Assembly: GCF_033473495.1 (NCBI RefSeq) | Contig: NC_088942.1 | Span: 248,001 to 312,000 of the forward strand | DNA length: 64,000 nt | Source of the DNA: Cercospora beticola | Taxonomy: Eukaryota; Ascomycota; Dothideomycetes; Mycosphaerellales; Mycosphaerellaceae | Reading direction: 5' to 3' | In this document: positions 1 through 10,073 of the stretch, piece by piece | Numbering within the stretch: position 1 is the first letter of the stretch | Layout of the letters: each line of letters starts with the position of its first letter | Translations under genes and position numbers: made by a program | The notes under the pieces: generated by a model | What the model was told of the DNA's origin: nothing | What the model saw: only the letters and a program-made list of their open reading frames with translations | The model's database searches: none

Positions 1-2
1 TC

Positions 3-1852
3 GGCACCAAGTTCAGAGTAGGGTTGAGTGTAGGACTCCTGGTCTCAGCCAAGGTGGGCAGCATCACCACCTCTTCAAGCTCATTCACACCCATTGATAG
101 CGTATGTAGGTCCTCAATGTACAAGTACCCTTCTACTTCAAAAGCATCATAGATTCCATGAACATTGATTTCGCAGCTGTGGGTGGGACAGCAATGACAG
201 TGGCTGGAGCATCAATCTTTGCCTATGGCGCGACAAGGATTGGCGCAGCAGTCTTCCAGGAATTTCGGAACGCCATATTTGCGACAGTCTCACAGAAGGC
301 CATCCGAAAGGTCGCTGGCAACGTGTTTGAGCATTTACTGAAGCTGGATCTCAACTTCCACCTGGCGAGGCAGACTGGTGGCCTTACTCGCGCAATCGAC
401 AGAGGTACTAAGGGTATCAGCTTCCTCCTCACGAGCATGGTCTTTCACATCATTCCCACAGCACTTGAGATCAGCTTGGTATCTGGCATCCTGACATACA
501 ACTATGGCTGGAAATTCGCGGCTCTTACTGTGGGCACGATGGCTGCATACTCCTGGTTCACGATTGCGACCACTGCCTGGCGAACCAAATTCCGCAAGCA
601 AGCAAATGCTGCAGACAACATGGGCGCAACCGTCGCAGTGGACAGTTTGATCAACTACGAGGCAGTGAAGTACTTCAACAACGAAGCATACGAGGCCAAG
701 CGCTACGATGGAGCCTTGAAGAACTATCAAGATGCCAGCATCAAGGTTGCAACTTCTCTCGCGTACCTCAATAGCGGCCAGAACCTGATCTTCTCTACTG
801 CCCTCACAGGCATGATGTACATGGGAGCTCAAGGCGTGGCATCTGGAAGCCTCACAATTGGCGATCTCGTCATGATCAATCAGCTTGTCTTCCAGCTCTC
901 CGTCCCTCTCAACTTCCTTGGCAGCGTCTATCGCGAGCTCCGCCAATCCCTCCTGGACATGGAAACTCTCTTCAACCTCCAAAAGGTCAACGTAGCCATC
1001 AAAGAGCCCGCCAACGCTCCACCTCTCCTTCTTAACAAAGGCGGCGAAATCAAATTCGAAAATGTCTCATTCGGCTACCGCCCAGACCGACCCATCCTCC
1101 AAAATCTCAACCTCACCATCCCGGCAGGCAAGAAAGTCGCTATCGTCGGCCCCTCCGGCTGCGGAAAATCTACCATCCTCCGCCTCCTCTTCCGCTTCTA
1201 CGACGTCCAATCCGGCCGCATCACAATCGACGGCCAAGACATCCGCGACGTCCAACTCGAATCCCTCCGCAAGAGCATTGGAGTCGTACCCCAAGACACC
1301 CCACTCTTCAACGACACGATCGAACACAACATCCGCTACGGAAACATCAACGCCTCCTCCACTGAGGTCATCTCCGCCGCCAAACGCGCTCGGATTCACC
1401 AAATCATCGAATCTTTACCAGAAGGCTACTCCACTAAAGTCGGAGAGCGAGGAATGATGATCTCCGGAGGTGAGAAACAACGTCTTGCAATTTCTCGTCT
1501 CATTCTCAAAGACCCTCCTCTTCTCTTCTTCGACGAAGCGACTTCGGCGCTTGATACACATACAGAAGCGGAACTGTTGAGGAATATTCGAGATGTGATT
1601 GTGGAGAAGAAGAGGACGAGCGTGTTTATTGCGCATCGGTTGAGGACGATTTATGATAGTGATTTGATTATTGTGTTGAAGGAGGGAAGGGTGGCGGAGC
1701 AGGGGACGCATGAGAGGTTGGTGGATAGTGATGGAATTTATGCGGAGTTGTGGAGTGCGCAGGAGATGGCTTTTATGGAGGGGGATGAGCAAGTGGAGAA
1801 GAAGGAGGGTGAGGAGCTTGTTTCGAATGGCGAGAGTGGGAAGAAGATCTAG
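3..1852 (+). CDS. ATM1: Mitochondrial ABC half-transporter Atm1 (5' partial)
   Basis: Inner-mitochondrial-membrane ABC exporter that sends a sulfur/glutathione compound to the cytosol for Fe/S protein assembly. Two exons are visible: 3-53 ([17 protein letters not shown]) and 110-1852, joined by a 56-nt intron at 54-109 with a GTGGGC donor. The join gives [15 protein letters not shown], the run expected for Atm1. The ATP-binding domain has a Walker A motif (GPSGCGKST), the signature ISGGEKQR and a Walker B motif ending DEATSALD; the membrane domain precedes it. The mitochondrial presequence and first membrane segment lie outside the window. About 597 residues are visible. The C-terminus is a charged Glu/Lys-rich tail. 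Family assignment is very secure; the first splice site is inferred. Confidence 0.95.
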
Positions 1853-2062
1853 GGCTTGAAGTAGAAGAATAGAGTAACCGCTCTTGGTTCAATCTGTTCA
1901 TGACTTGACTTTGTTACGTTGAGCCTTCTGGTCGTGGTAAAGCGACAGAGTGACAAGCTGGAATTGAGAGGACTTCAGACCTGAAGTGGTTTCCAGAGCG
2001 TCTGGTGATGGCTTGGGTATCGAGAAATTGATTATGCATAAATATATCGAGATTCGGCTGGC

Positions 2063-3982
2063 TCAGCTCTCCGTCTCACTTGAGATCTCCTCACCATGCT
2101 CGGCCTTCTTCTCCTCCATGCTCGATTCTTGCTCAGCCCTTCCGCTTTGCATTGCTTCTAGTCTCTCCTTCATCTGTTCAATAGGCCCATGACAATCGCC
2201 CCTTCTCTTCACGAATTCTCTCACCCTCTTCTCAACCCATCCACTCGTCCACTTCTCCTCTTTCCCTTCATCATCATGTTGATCCTCTTTCGTCTTTGCC
2301 TCACCCAATCTGATTCTCCTGTCCAAATGGCACTTCCCTTGCGAACTCCATCTCCACTGCACACACTCGCCAAGATAAGGATCATTTGGCCAAGCAAACG
2401 GCTCTCCCCTTCTCTCACAAGCCCACTGACAATTCTGCGCCGAGAAGACACTTTGCGCAGTAAAATACTCCAACGCCTCTTGATCCGTATCATTTTCCAG
2501 TCTCGGAACCGGAGCCCCTACAACCGAGACTCCACCACCTTCCGACTGATCCTTAAGTTCGATCTTCCACCATTCCGACATATTATCCCAATCATTCCTC
2601 GCAACCCTCGTCCCTATCTGTAAATCCTCCTCTTTCACCCCATCATTCTTCGGATCCGTCACCCTCGGCCAAACAAACTCCATAAAAACATCCCTATACG
2701 TAAAACTCTCATTCCACAACCCCCCATTCTCCCTCTCCACGTATTCCTCCTGAAACCTCCAAAACTCATCAACCTCCACAGGCTTCACATGATGAAAAGT
2801 AATCGGCCTCTTACACCACAAATCATCCCCCACTTCCTGGAACTCAATTCCTCCAGTATGTAATATATCACTCTTCAACTTCTCCTCCAACCGCCTCAAA
2901 TACTCTTTCCCTCCACTCACCGTATCAAACGGCAAACTCAACCTCGTATCCCCCTGGATCTCCGGCCTCGCAGAAGCAACATTAACCCCCACAGCCGCAA
3001 AAGCATGACTCAAAACCGCATCTCCGCAACAAATCTCACTCGTATGATCTTCCCATTTTTGATCATATGCTTCTTCACTTGATGGCCCATCGACTTCTCC
3101 TTCTAAGAAATTCTCTCGCATATGTTCGACCTTCTCAATCGCTTTGCGAGACATTATCACACCGGAACCGCCGTGTGCGAAAGAAGAACCGTCTGCTACG
3201 AGCGCTGCGGGGGAGCCGATGTATTGTGGTTCAGAGGGATCGAGAGGTAAAAGGAAGTGAATGAGGTTTAACCAGGAGAGTGCTGTGTCGGCTTCGATCA
3301 TTACAAACCAGTCTATGGTGCTGTTGTGTTCGGTTTTGGAGATGTCCCAGGCTTTGTGGATCATCGGAAGAAATTTCCATTTGTCGAGGTTCCAGCCTGC
3401 GGGGGAGGAGAGGGTTTGGATGTCTTGGCCTGTGGCGTGGTAGTTTTGAATCGAGTGGTAGAGTTGGAAATCGGGGTGGTGGGTGCGGGTTTGTGGGGTG
3501 ACGAGTTTGAGGGCGTCGTGGACGGTTATGTTGGCGCCGATTGTTTGGTCGAGGTCGGAGAGGATGAGGTAGTTGGGGACGCAGGTTAGGGTTGTTTCGA
3601 TGTGCATGGGGAAGCGTTTGTAGATTTCTGTGGCGCCGGTTTTGATGATGAGGAGGATGCGGTCTGCGCCTGGGAGTTGGCGGCAGTCGTCCCAGATGGC
3701 ATCGTCTAGGTCGGTTGTTTCTGATGAAGGCGATTGCGGTCCAAGGCTATGGTCGTAGAGCAGTTCTTCGACTTTTTGTTGTTCTTCTGTGGCCTCGGAG
3801 CCTGATAGGTTGAGGTAGTCATTTCTGTATGTGTCAAATGCTGATGTTCTCGTTCGCGCATACCAGGTGCCACTGAAAAGGAATATCGCAAAGAATGTGG
3901 TAAGCAGTAGAATGTACCCTCTGCTCAAAGAAGAGAAAGGTATCCTGCGAGAGAATACAGGCATAGTAGAAACTTTCTCCAT
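2063..3982 (-). CDS. Type II membrane glycosyltransferase, family 31-like, with C-terminal PAN/apple-like segment
   Basis: Single-exon 639-residue protein with an ATG start. A short basic N-terminus precedes one membrane segment (about residues 23-42, YILLLTTFFAIFLFSGTW), so it is probably a Golgi type II enzyme. The luminal part contains DWFVMIEADTALSW near residue 230, where EAD fits the metal-binding acidic motif, followed by YIGSPA and HGGSGVIMSR, typical of fungal GT31/DUF604-type transferases. Near residues 540-600 a Cys-containing stretch (NCQWACERRGEPFAW, then GECVQWRW and GKCHLD) resembles a PAN/apple domain. It likely adds a hexose to a glycoprotein or glycolipid; substrate unknown. 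Convergent with ATM1 (about 210 bp between stops). A TATATAC element lies about 200 bp upstream on its strand. Confidence 0.75.
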   Translation of the reverse strand: MEKVSTMPVFSRRIPFSSLSRGYILLLTTFFAIFLFSGTWYARTRTSAFDTYRNDYLNLSGSEATEEQQKVEELLYDHSLGPQSPSSETTDLDDAIWDDCRQLPGADRILLIIKTGATEIYKRFPMHIETTLTCVPNYLILSDLDQTIGANITVHDALKLVTPQTRTHHPDFQLYHSIQNYHATGQDIQTLSSPAGWNLDKWKFLPMIHKAWDISKTEHNSTIDWFVMIEADTALSWLNLIHFLLPLDPSEPQYIGSPAALVADGSSFAHGGSGVIMSRKAIEKVEHMRENFLEGEVDGPSSEEAYDQKWEDHTSEICCGDAVLSHAFAAVGVNVASARPEIQGDTRLSLPFDTVSGGKEYLRRLEEKLKSDILHTGGIEFQEVGDDLWCKRPITFHHVKPVEVDEFWRFQEEYVERENGGLWNESFTYRDVFMEFVWPRVTDPKNDGVKEEDLQIGTRVARNDWDNMSEWWKIELKDQSEGGGVSVVGAPVPRLENDTDQEALEYFTAQSVFSAQNCQWACERRGEPFAWPNDPYLGECVQWRWSSQGKCHLDRRIRLGEAKTKEDQHDDEGKEEKWTSGWVEKRVREFVKRRGDCHGPIEQMKERLEAMQSGRAEQESSMEEKKAEHGEEISSETES

Positions 3983-4156
3983 TGCCTACCACTTCATCAA
4001 AAGAACGACAGAAAAGGGAATGTGATCATACAAACATGATAGTTCCATGCTGGAGGGAAAAGCTGTGAGACCTGGACCTTGCCATAGATCCAACACCTCT
4101 CCAAGTTGTCGGTTTGGCCATAGCAGCCACCTCGCATGAACCGGAATCAGCCCTGA

Positions 4157-4180
4157 CTGCCGGTTCTTCCGTTCCGGCAG
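4157..4180. promoter_or_regulatory. Inverted repeat CTGCCGG-N10-CCGGCAG
   Basis: A perfect 7-bp inverted repeat with a 10-nt spacer directly beside a TATATA element (4183-4189), about 175 bp upstream of the GT31-like start codon. A third CTGCCGG occurs at 4391-4397. Everted or inverted CGG/CCG triplets are the usual targets of fungal Zn2Cys6 regulators, so this may be a binding site. That role is inferred. Confidence 0.35.
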
Positions 4181-4457
4181 TGGTATATAGAGCCAGCTCG
4201 TTCGCTACCTTCTATAGAATCAGACATCCTTATTATACCGACTTTGACACTTGATCGAATACCCTCTGCAGAGGAGCCTACCCACACAAGTCGCTGCTAT
4301 TCAGAGTGCCCGCGCGGAAGAGTGCAAGCTGCGCAATACGACAACCTGGTGATTGACGGGACGTGGATACGTCGACATTTTGCCCGAGATCTGCCGGTTT
4401 CTGCCCTAGTATAGTGCTGATTCTAAACATGGGGGAGTGTTGCTATAGCCTATTGCA

Positions 4458-4473
4458 GAAGCCCTAGGGCTTC
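4458..4473. repeat. Perfect 16-bp palindrome GAAGCCCTAGGGCTTC
   Basis: All 16 bases are self-complementary. It is followed at once by GACGTCA, a CRE-like half-palindrome (4475-4481). Possible binding site for a dimeric regulator; nothing else ties it to a gene. Confidence 0.4.
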
Positions 4474-4838
4474 CGACGTCATGGGTGAGGGCTCTCCTAT
4501 ACCGGGATCCGAAGTGGCACTTGCGTAGTCCGTATGGATGGCGATCAATCGGCCCTGTGCACCCCTATGTATGTCTCGCTTTGTTGCAAACTTGAACTTC
4601 AGGTTGTGTTTGGCGCGAAGGTCGATGTCAAGTTATAGCTTTGCTGGATACGGCGAACACGAGACTGACCAGGGTTTTCAGGAGGGTTTTGCGATTGAAC
4701 TTTGCGTATTGGCAGAAGTGTCGGACTGTGGTCCGCAGTCTGTTTTGGTGGTTGTATTGCGGCCCCGCCATGACCGCGATAGAAGTTGTGCTTCCCCACG
4801 ACGCGTAACGCGCTCCTCTTGATTCGCAAGCATTGGAA

Positions 4839-5763
4839 TCATGCACTGCCTGCATAGTCCCTCTTCCATATCTCATCAAACTTCTCTTTATCCATGGCAA
4901 AGTCGCGCATATATTCCCACTCCATCTCGTGCATCTTCTTTCCACATAACACCAGACTGTGTAAGGGCTTGCCGAGATCAGCTTGTGTCAACTCCTCCAA
5001 CGTGCCAGCAACGATTTGCTCTCCTTCACTGCCCAATCTGGCCACGCCAACTGCGAGCTTGTAGCCTCCGCACACGCCTTGACTTCTCTTCTCCTCGACT
5101 TCGATCATTTGCTCGGCGCACTGAGCGACAGTCATGAAGCGTGGAGGCTCATACACGATCTTGCCTCGTGCCAGTGCTTCCAGATTCGGCTCTTTGACCT
5201 TAATGTCCAGCAGAACGAGTGTATGCAACCCGAGGTTGACATTCTCCGCTACACGATCGTAGAAGCTGTCTGGCCGCCAGTTGTCTGTGAAGAAGACCAT
5301 GGATACGGTCTGCCCAAAGTTGTACAAGCTGAGTCCTGTCGCGCCCACGGCGGTCAAGATGCTGGCATTGGGTAGCGTGCGGTAGGGTATCGGCGGGTCA
5401 CTCTGTCTACAGCGGAGCGCAAAGTCGGTATGCGTAGTCGCACTGAAGGGATCGCCGACCACCAAGAATGCCACATCCTTTTCAGCGGCTCCCTCTAGAA
5501 TCTGCTCCGACTGAGACTCGACCATTTCGCGGTCGGCGATAACGACTTCGCGGCCATAGAAGCTTTCCTACCTTGGTGTATCAGCCGGTGCAATGGCTGT
5601 GGTCGTGCATATTGTGCTGTGTTCATACGAGTTGCTCTTTGTCGACAAGCAGCACGGCCGTGTACGCTTCGAGGTAGACTCTTTCGGCGCGGCGCACGAT
5701 TTCGAGACCCCGCGTGCTGATGTCGCGCTCATCGGCGAGCCCAAGCCCGATAATGTACAGCAT
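4839..5763 (-). CDS. DPH5: Diphthine methyl ester synthase (diphthamide biosynthesis)
   Basis: Cytosolic AdoMet-dependent methyltransferase that methylates the modified histidine of elongation factor 2 on the way to diphthamide. Two exons: 5629-5763 ([19 protein letters not shown]...) and 4839-5567, joined over a 61-nt intron (5568-5628, GTATGA...GGTAG). The product is 287 residues, normal for Dph5. Visible family features are the N-terminal [54 protein letters not shown] and the C-terminal [18 protein letters not shown]. It is divergent from SPT3, with about 270 bp shared upstream. Assignment is secure. Confidence 0.93.
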
Positions 5764-6034
5764 CGTGAATGTAGTCGCTGTGCGGGGTCTTCAGGTGAAC
5801 TTTTTCGAGATGCAGCTCGTCAATCTTCGCTTGTTTTTAAGCTTTCGGCTGCCGGCATAAGCCCTAGAACGGCAGACGCACGACCACGGATGCGCTCGAC
5901 GCTTTGGAGACTTCATCTGAGGCCACTCACATTACCAACGCATATGCTCAGATCCAATCTGGTAGCCACGAGAAACTCTGCACTTGAGGACGGGAAGCTC
6001 GCTCTGAGCGTGACGAGCGCGCCACAACGCCGCC

Positions 6035-8356
6035 ATGGCGGACACAAAGGCGAAGTATCGGACGGAGATCCAGCAGGTATGTGGTCATCTATTCTTCTAG
6101 CATTTCATAGTCTGTCCCCAACTGCCTGACTGGATACCCTTGAGCGCTGAATTTCCATGGAATCCGGAGACAAGATGTCGCGCGACAGTTCTGGCGACCT
6201 TGTATGCGGACTCATCTGTCCTCGGCGCATTCCGGTGGATCGATGCGCGACTATGGCTCTCATCGCACCTCCTTCTGGTTGGGTCACTGGCATCCGCGCA
6301 GCGACAGCCATGGAACTATCGCTAAGGACAGAGAGCTTCTTTCTTGAGACACGGGTGGGCTTGGGATGTCAACAATATATTCTACCCGCCCTCTCACCTT
6401 CTCCTCCCCATCGAAAGAATCGGATCACTTCTTTCACGACTTGAAGTCCATCGAGTTCACCAGAAAAATTCTGCTCAAAATCTCCTCTCCATCAATCGAA
6501 AAATGGACTACGCCATAGCAGGGCCCTCTCGGAGCAACGCCTCCTATCAGCCAGCCATGGAGACTGCCAGAAGTGCTACAGCAGCGCCTGTGCAAGCCGG
6601 CCCCACATTCGGCCCATACCAAGCACCATTTTTGCCAGAACGCACGGTACGTCCGTCGTGGGAATATGTCGCTCGAGAATATTCACCTCCGCCATTTGAC
6701 TCTGTCGACCCGAGATGGACCATGCACCACTATGTGGACACCTATGTGCCCGGCAAATGGCCTCCAATCAGAGGGATCCATGAGCGGGCTCCACCAGTAG
6801 GCTCTGAACAAGACGTTCCGGCACAAGCTGCCCCGGCACAAGATGACGATCCTGAAGGAGATGACCTGGGTACGGAGATGGGTGGCACCGAGGAAGTTGA
6901 CGAAGATCTCGCTGGAAATGCACCCCGCGATGATGTTGCTGTGGCAAGGGCTCGCTCGCATTCCGCCGCATCGACAGAAACGCTGGAATCCGCAGGCTCG
7001 AGGGGTGCTTCCAGAGAACCGACGACAGCTCCGCCCGCCGATGACAACAAAGCTCCGACGACAGGTTTCATCAACAACCAGAGTCGTATCGAGCAGGGTC
7101 GCCTCCCACGAGGCCGTCCAAGGAAGACTCCCGAGCAGAAGCGCGCCGATGCCCTGATGACGCCGCAGCAAAAGGCTCAGAAAAAGGAAGAGAGCAGGAA
7201 GCGTAGAGAGGAGAAGAAAGCCGAGAAAGAGCGTAAACGCGGTCAACTTGCGTCGTCTTCCACTTCTCCGGATCACCAGGCCTGAGTCCAGCCAACCGAC
7301 CAGCAATAGTGGCCAAGCGAATTGCCGTTCGTTTCTTGGAGAAGGAGTTATCTGATTAATTTGCATCGTTTGTTTTAATTTTGGAGTACGATAGACCACG
7401 ATAGCTAACGTAATGTTGTTTTGCTACAGATGATGTTCGTCTCCGGTGAAACTGGGGACATTTCAGTCGAAACCACATCAATGATTGAATCTATTGTTCA
7501 ACAGCAGGTCATGGAAATGCTTCGCCGCGCCACAGAACTCGCCGGACGTCGAGGTGTTAGAACTATCTCTACGGACGACCTCATCTTCCTCATTCGCCAT
7601 GACAAAGCCAAAGTCTCTCGCCTTCGCACCTTTCTTAGTTGGAAAGATGTTCGTAAAAGCGCCAAAGACAGTGACGACAAAGGTGGTGATGCAGGAGCCG
7701 GCGCAGATGACTTCGACCTCGCGGCGAATGACCCAACATTGGGCGGTGGACCGAGCGTTGCCACCAGAACAAATAAGAACAAGAAAGCGAAAGTCGGTCT
7801 TCCTTGGGACGTCAGCAGTTTCTACTCGGAGCAAGTCCCCGAACGTGAAGACGAAGAAGACGAGGAAGAAGAAGAAATGAACGCAGCCACACTGCAACGT
7901 CTCAAACAAGCCGACGAGCGAACCAAAGGCATGAACGCAGAAGAATACCTCCATTTCTCCGAATGTCGCCAAGCATCTTTCACGTTCCGCAAAGGCAAAC
8001 GTTTTCGCGAATGGGCTGGATTCGGCGTCGTGACAGATTCGAAACCTAATGACGACATTGTCGATATTCTCGGCTTCTTGACTTATGAGATTGTGACGTT
8101 GCTGACGGAAGAGGCTTTGAAGGTCAAGGCTGCCGAGGATGCTTTGAAGAGGGAGAGTGGAGGGGACGAGGAGAAGAGAGGGCGGAAGAGGCGACGTGAG
8201 CCGGGGTTGTTTGATCCTCCTGAAGAAGCAAGGACGCCGGTGGGCATGAAGCATATCCAAGAAGCGTTTCGTAGGCTGCAGAGACCGGACGTGAAGTCTA
8301 GGTATATGTGCCACGTGCCGAAGGGCAACTGGCAGAGGCCGCTCAAGTTGATTTGA
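6035..8356 (+). CDS. SPT3: SAGA complex subunit Spt3 (histone-fold TBP-interacting factor)
   Basis: Histone-fold subunit of the SAGA coactivator that helps deliver TBP to promoters. Exon 1 is 6035-6076 ([14 protein letters not shown]), ending at a consensus GTATGT donor. Exon 2 is 7430-8356 and begins MMFVSGETG after GCTAAC...CTACAG. The junction [10 protein letters not shown] reproduces the expected Spt3 N-terminus with no residue missing, so the intron really spans 6077-7429 (1,353 nt). Total 322 residues. Conserved blocks: [19 protein letters not shown] motif (here [19 protein letters not shown]), [10 protein letters not shown], and a C-terminal EAFRRLQRP. An acidic stretch lies mid-protein. 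The giant intron contains another complete ORF on the same strand (6503-7285), which is exceptional for a fungal gene. Confidence 0.93.
6503..7285 (+). CDS. Hypothetical protein nested in the SPT3 intron
   Basis: A 260-codon ORF with an ATG in good context (CGAAAAATGG), preceded by a CT-rich tract and an AATATATT element (about 6370-6380), lying wholly inside the SPT3 intron. The protein is Pro/Ala-rich at the N-terminus, acidic in the middle ([17 protein letters not shown]) and ends in a highly basic Lys/Arg/Glu helix-forming tail. [11 protein letters not shown] element just before the tail resembles an AT-hook, so DNA binding is possible. A short motif GRPRKTP also occurs in the gene at 12414-13769. 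No known family was recognised. It may be an independent nested gene or an orphan inserted with its own promoter. Confidence 0.6.
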   Translation: MDYAIAGPSRSNASYQPAMETARSATAAPVQAGPTFGPYQAPFLPERTVRPSWEYVAREYSPPPFDSVDPRWTMHHYVDTYVPGKWPPIRGIHERAPPVGSEQDVPAQAAPAQDDDPEGDDLGTEMGGTEEVDEDLAGNAPRDDVAVARARSHSAASTETLESAGSRGASREPTTAPPADDNKAPTTGFINNQSRIEQGRLPRGRPRKTPEQKRADALMTPQQKAQKKEESRKRREEKKAEKERKRGQLASSSTSPDHQA

Positions 8357-8624
8357 GAAGGTGCTTTCTGGTGCGATTACGTGGATTGGATGGGAATGTG
8401 TTCTTTTTAGCGTTGGCGCTGGGTGCATGAATGGCTAAGGCACAGGATATCAGGTGCAGATATTCTTTTTCCATGCGTGCGAGGCTACTTTGGGAAAGTG
8501 TTAGCTCGAATAGAGGATATGGCACCCACATAGCTTCTCACAATCTTGCTTTGGAATTTGCATTGTCTAGTCTTCTCATAAAGTCATCACCCAAGTACAT
8601 TGCACACGTCGAATTGCAATGAAC

Positions 8625-9607
8625 CTACTGGCTTCCAAGAGTGCGGCCCAGTTCCTCGCCTCTGTCAGTCGCGGCCTTGACAGCCTTGTCCACAATAGCA
8701 GCAAATCCAGATGCCTCGAAGCTTTCCAGTGCGGCCTGTGTTGTGCCATTTGGGCTCGTGACGTTCTTGCGGAGCTGTGAAGGAGGATCTGAAGACTCGA
8801 CGAGCATCTTGCCTGCGCCAAAGCAAGTCTGGGTGGCAAGTCTGGTGGCTTGCTCTTCCGAAAGACCAAGCTTGGTTGCGCTCGCCACGAGGTGCTCCAC
8901 CATGGCGAAGAAGTATGCCTATGATCGTCGTTAGCTTGAACAAATTCGCGCAGGAATTCCAGGAGAAAGACACATACTGGACCAGAACCACTCAACCCAG
9001 TAACAACATCCAACAACTCCTCCCGATCAACCCACTCAAGCGCCCGACTAACACTCTTCAACAGCGCAGTAACCTGCTCCTTCTGCTCCCCACTAACATC
9101 CTCCCCAGCATAAAGCCCACTAGCCCCCTCCCCAAGCAAAGCAGGCGTATTCGGCATAACCCTCACAACAGGCAACGACTTTCCATCCTTCGACTTCGTC
9201 CAACCCCGAATACTCTCCGCCGTAATCCCCGCCGCAATCGAAACCAGCACCGGCAGAGCATTTTCTGACTGGAAAGCTGCAGAAGCGAGTTCTTGACAAA
9301 CGGTCTTGGCGACTTGAGGTTTGACGGCCAGGATGATAAAGTTTGCGCCTTGGGCGGCTTCGACGTTGTTGGTTGTTGTGTTGACACCGAGGTCTGCCAT
9401 TTTCTGACGGTTGACTTCCCAGGGTTCGGAGACGGTGATTTGGGACTTGGGAAAGGATTTGGAGACTAGGCCGGAGATGATTGCTGCGGCCATGTTGCCG
9501 CCTCCTTTGGGGATGTGTTAGTCATTTCATTCTGAGAAGTGCACGTGGGAGGGCGAAATTTCCGTACCAATGAAGGAGATTTTCTTGGATTGGAGATCAG
9601 ATGCCAT
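8625..9607 (-). CDS. PRO3: Pyrroline-5-carboxylate reductase (proline biosynthesis)
   Basis: Reduces 1-pyrroline-5-carboxylate to proline with NAD(P)H. Three exons: 9568-9607, 8978-9504 and 8625-8918, with introns of 63 nt (9505-9567) and 59 nt (8919-8977, GTATGT...GCTAAC...ATAG). The product is 286 residues. Exon 1 runs into exon 2 as KKISFIG-GGNMAAAIISG, giving the Rossmann FIGGGNMA loop. Further conserved blocks: VKPQVA, VRVMPNTPALLGEGASGLYAG, VTGLSGSGP-AYFFAMVEHL across the second junction, and FGAGKMLVESSDPPSQLRKNVTSPNG. It is convergent with SPT3. Assignment is very secure. Confidence 0.94.
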
Positions 9608-10073
9608 TCTGCTTGTTGCTGTGAAGTTTCGCGTGTTGTGTTCGAGAAATGTGAAATGATGACCAGATAGCAGTCAGGTTTGATGGGAGTGGCTGGCATT
9701 GGGTTCAATGAACTCGGATTCGGTCCGCTATCGGATGCCGACGACATCCGCGTTCTTGGCATCGACGAAAGGCTGTTGAGGTGGGCTCGCTCATCACAAC
9801 AACGGAGACTACTGACACAAGTTCATCGACACGCGAATGGATGCCGTAGCCGAATATCAGGTTCGAGGCGCGCCCAGCCTGAAACTTCACCTGAGGCCAA
9901 CATGAGAGAGGTGGAGTCGTTCAGCTACCCCTCTTTCGGATGATCGAAGTACGTGGAGACAGTACTTCTAGAGCACGATCATGGCGACGTGATGTAGAAG
10001 GTAGGTCACACAAGGACTCGTCTATTCTTCGCGCCCATACCTCTCCGTACAGCCTTTAACAACAGCTCTCGCG

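Larger units (their letters stand above)
3983..4838. other. Intergenic region between GT31-like gene and DPH5
   Basis: No gene is supported here; the small ORFs overlap in several frames and look like chance. It holds the presumed promoter of the GT31-like gene and two symmetric elements listed separately (4157-4180 and 4458-4473). Confidence 0.5.

Noticed and set aside
5593..6129. 178-codon plus-strand ORF
   Set aside because: It overlaps the first exon of DPH5 on the other strand and the first exon of SPT3 in another frame; both are well supported.
6344..6502. Longer N-terminus for the nested gene
   Set aside because: The extended frame begins with TTG. The first ATG in good context is at 6503.
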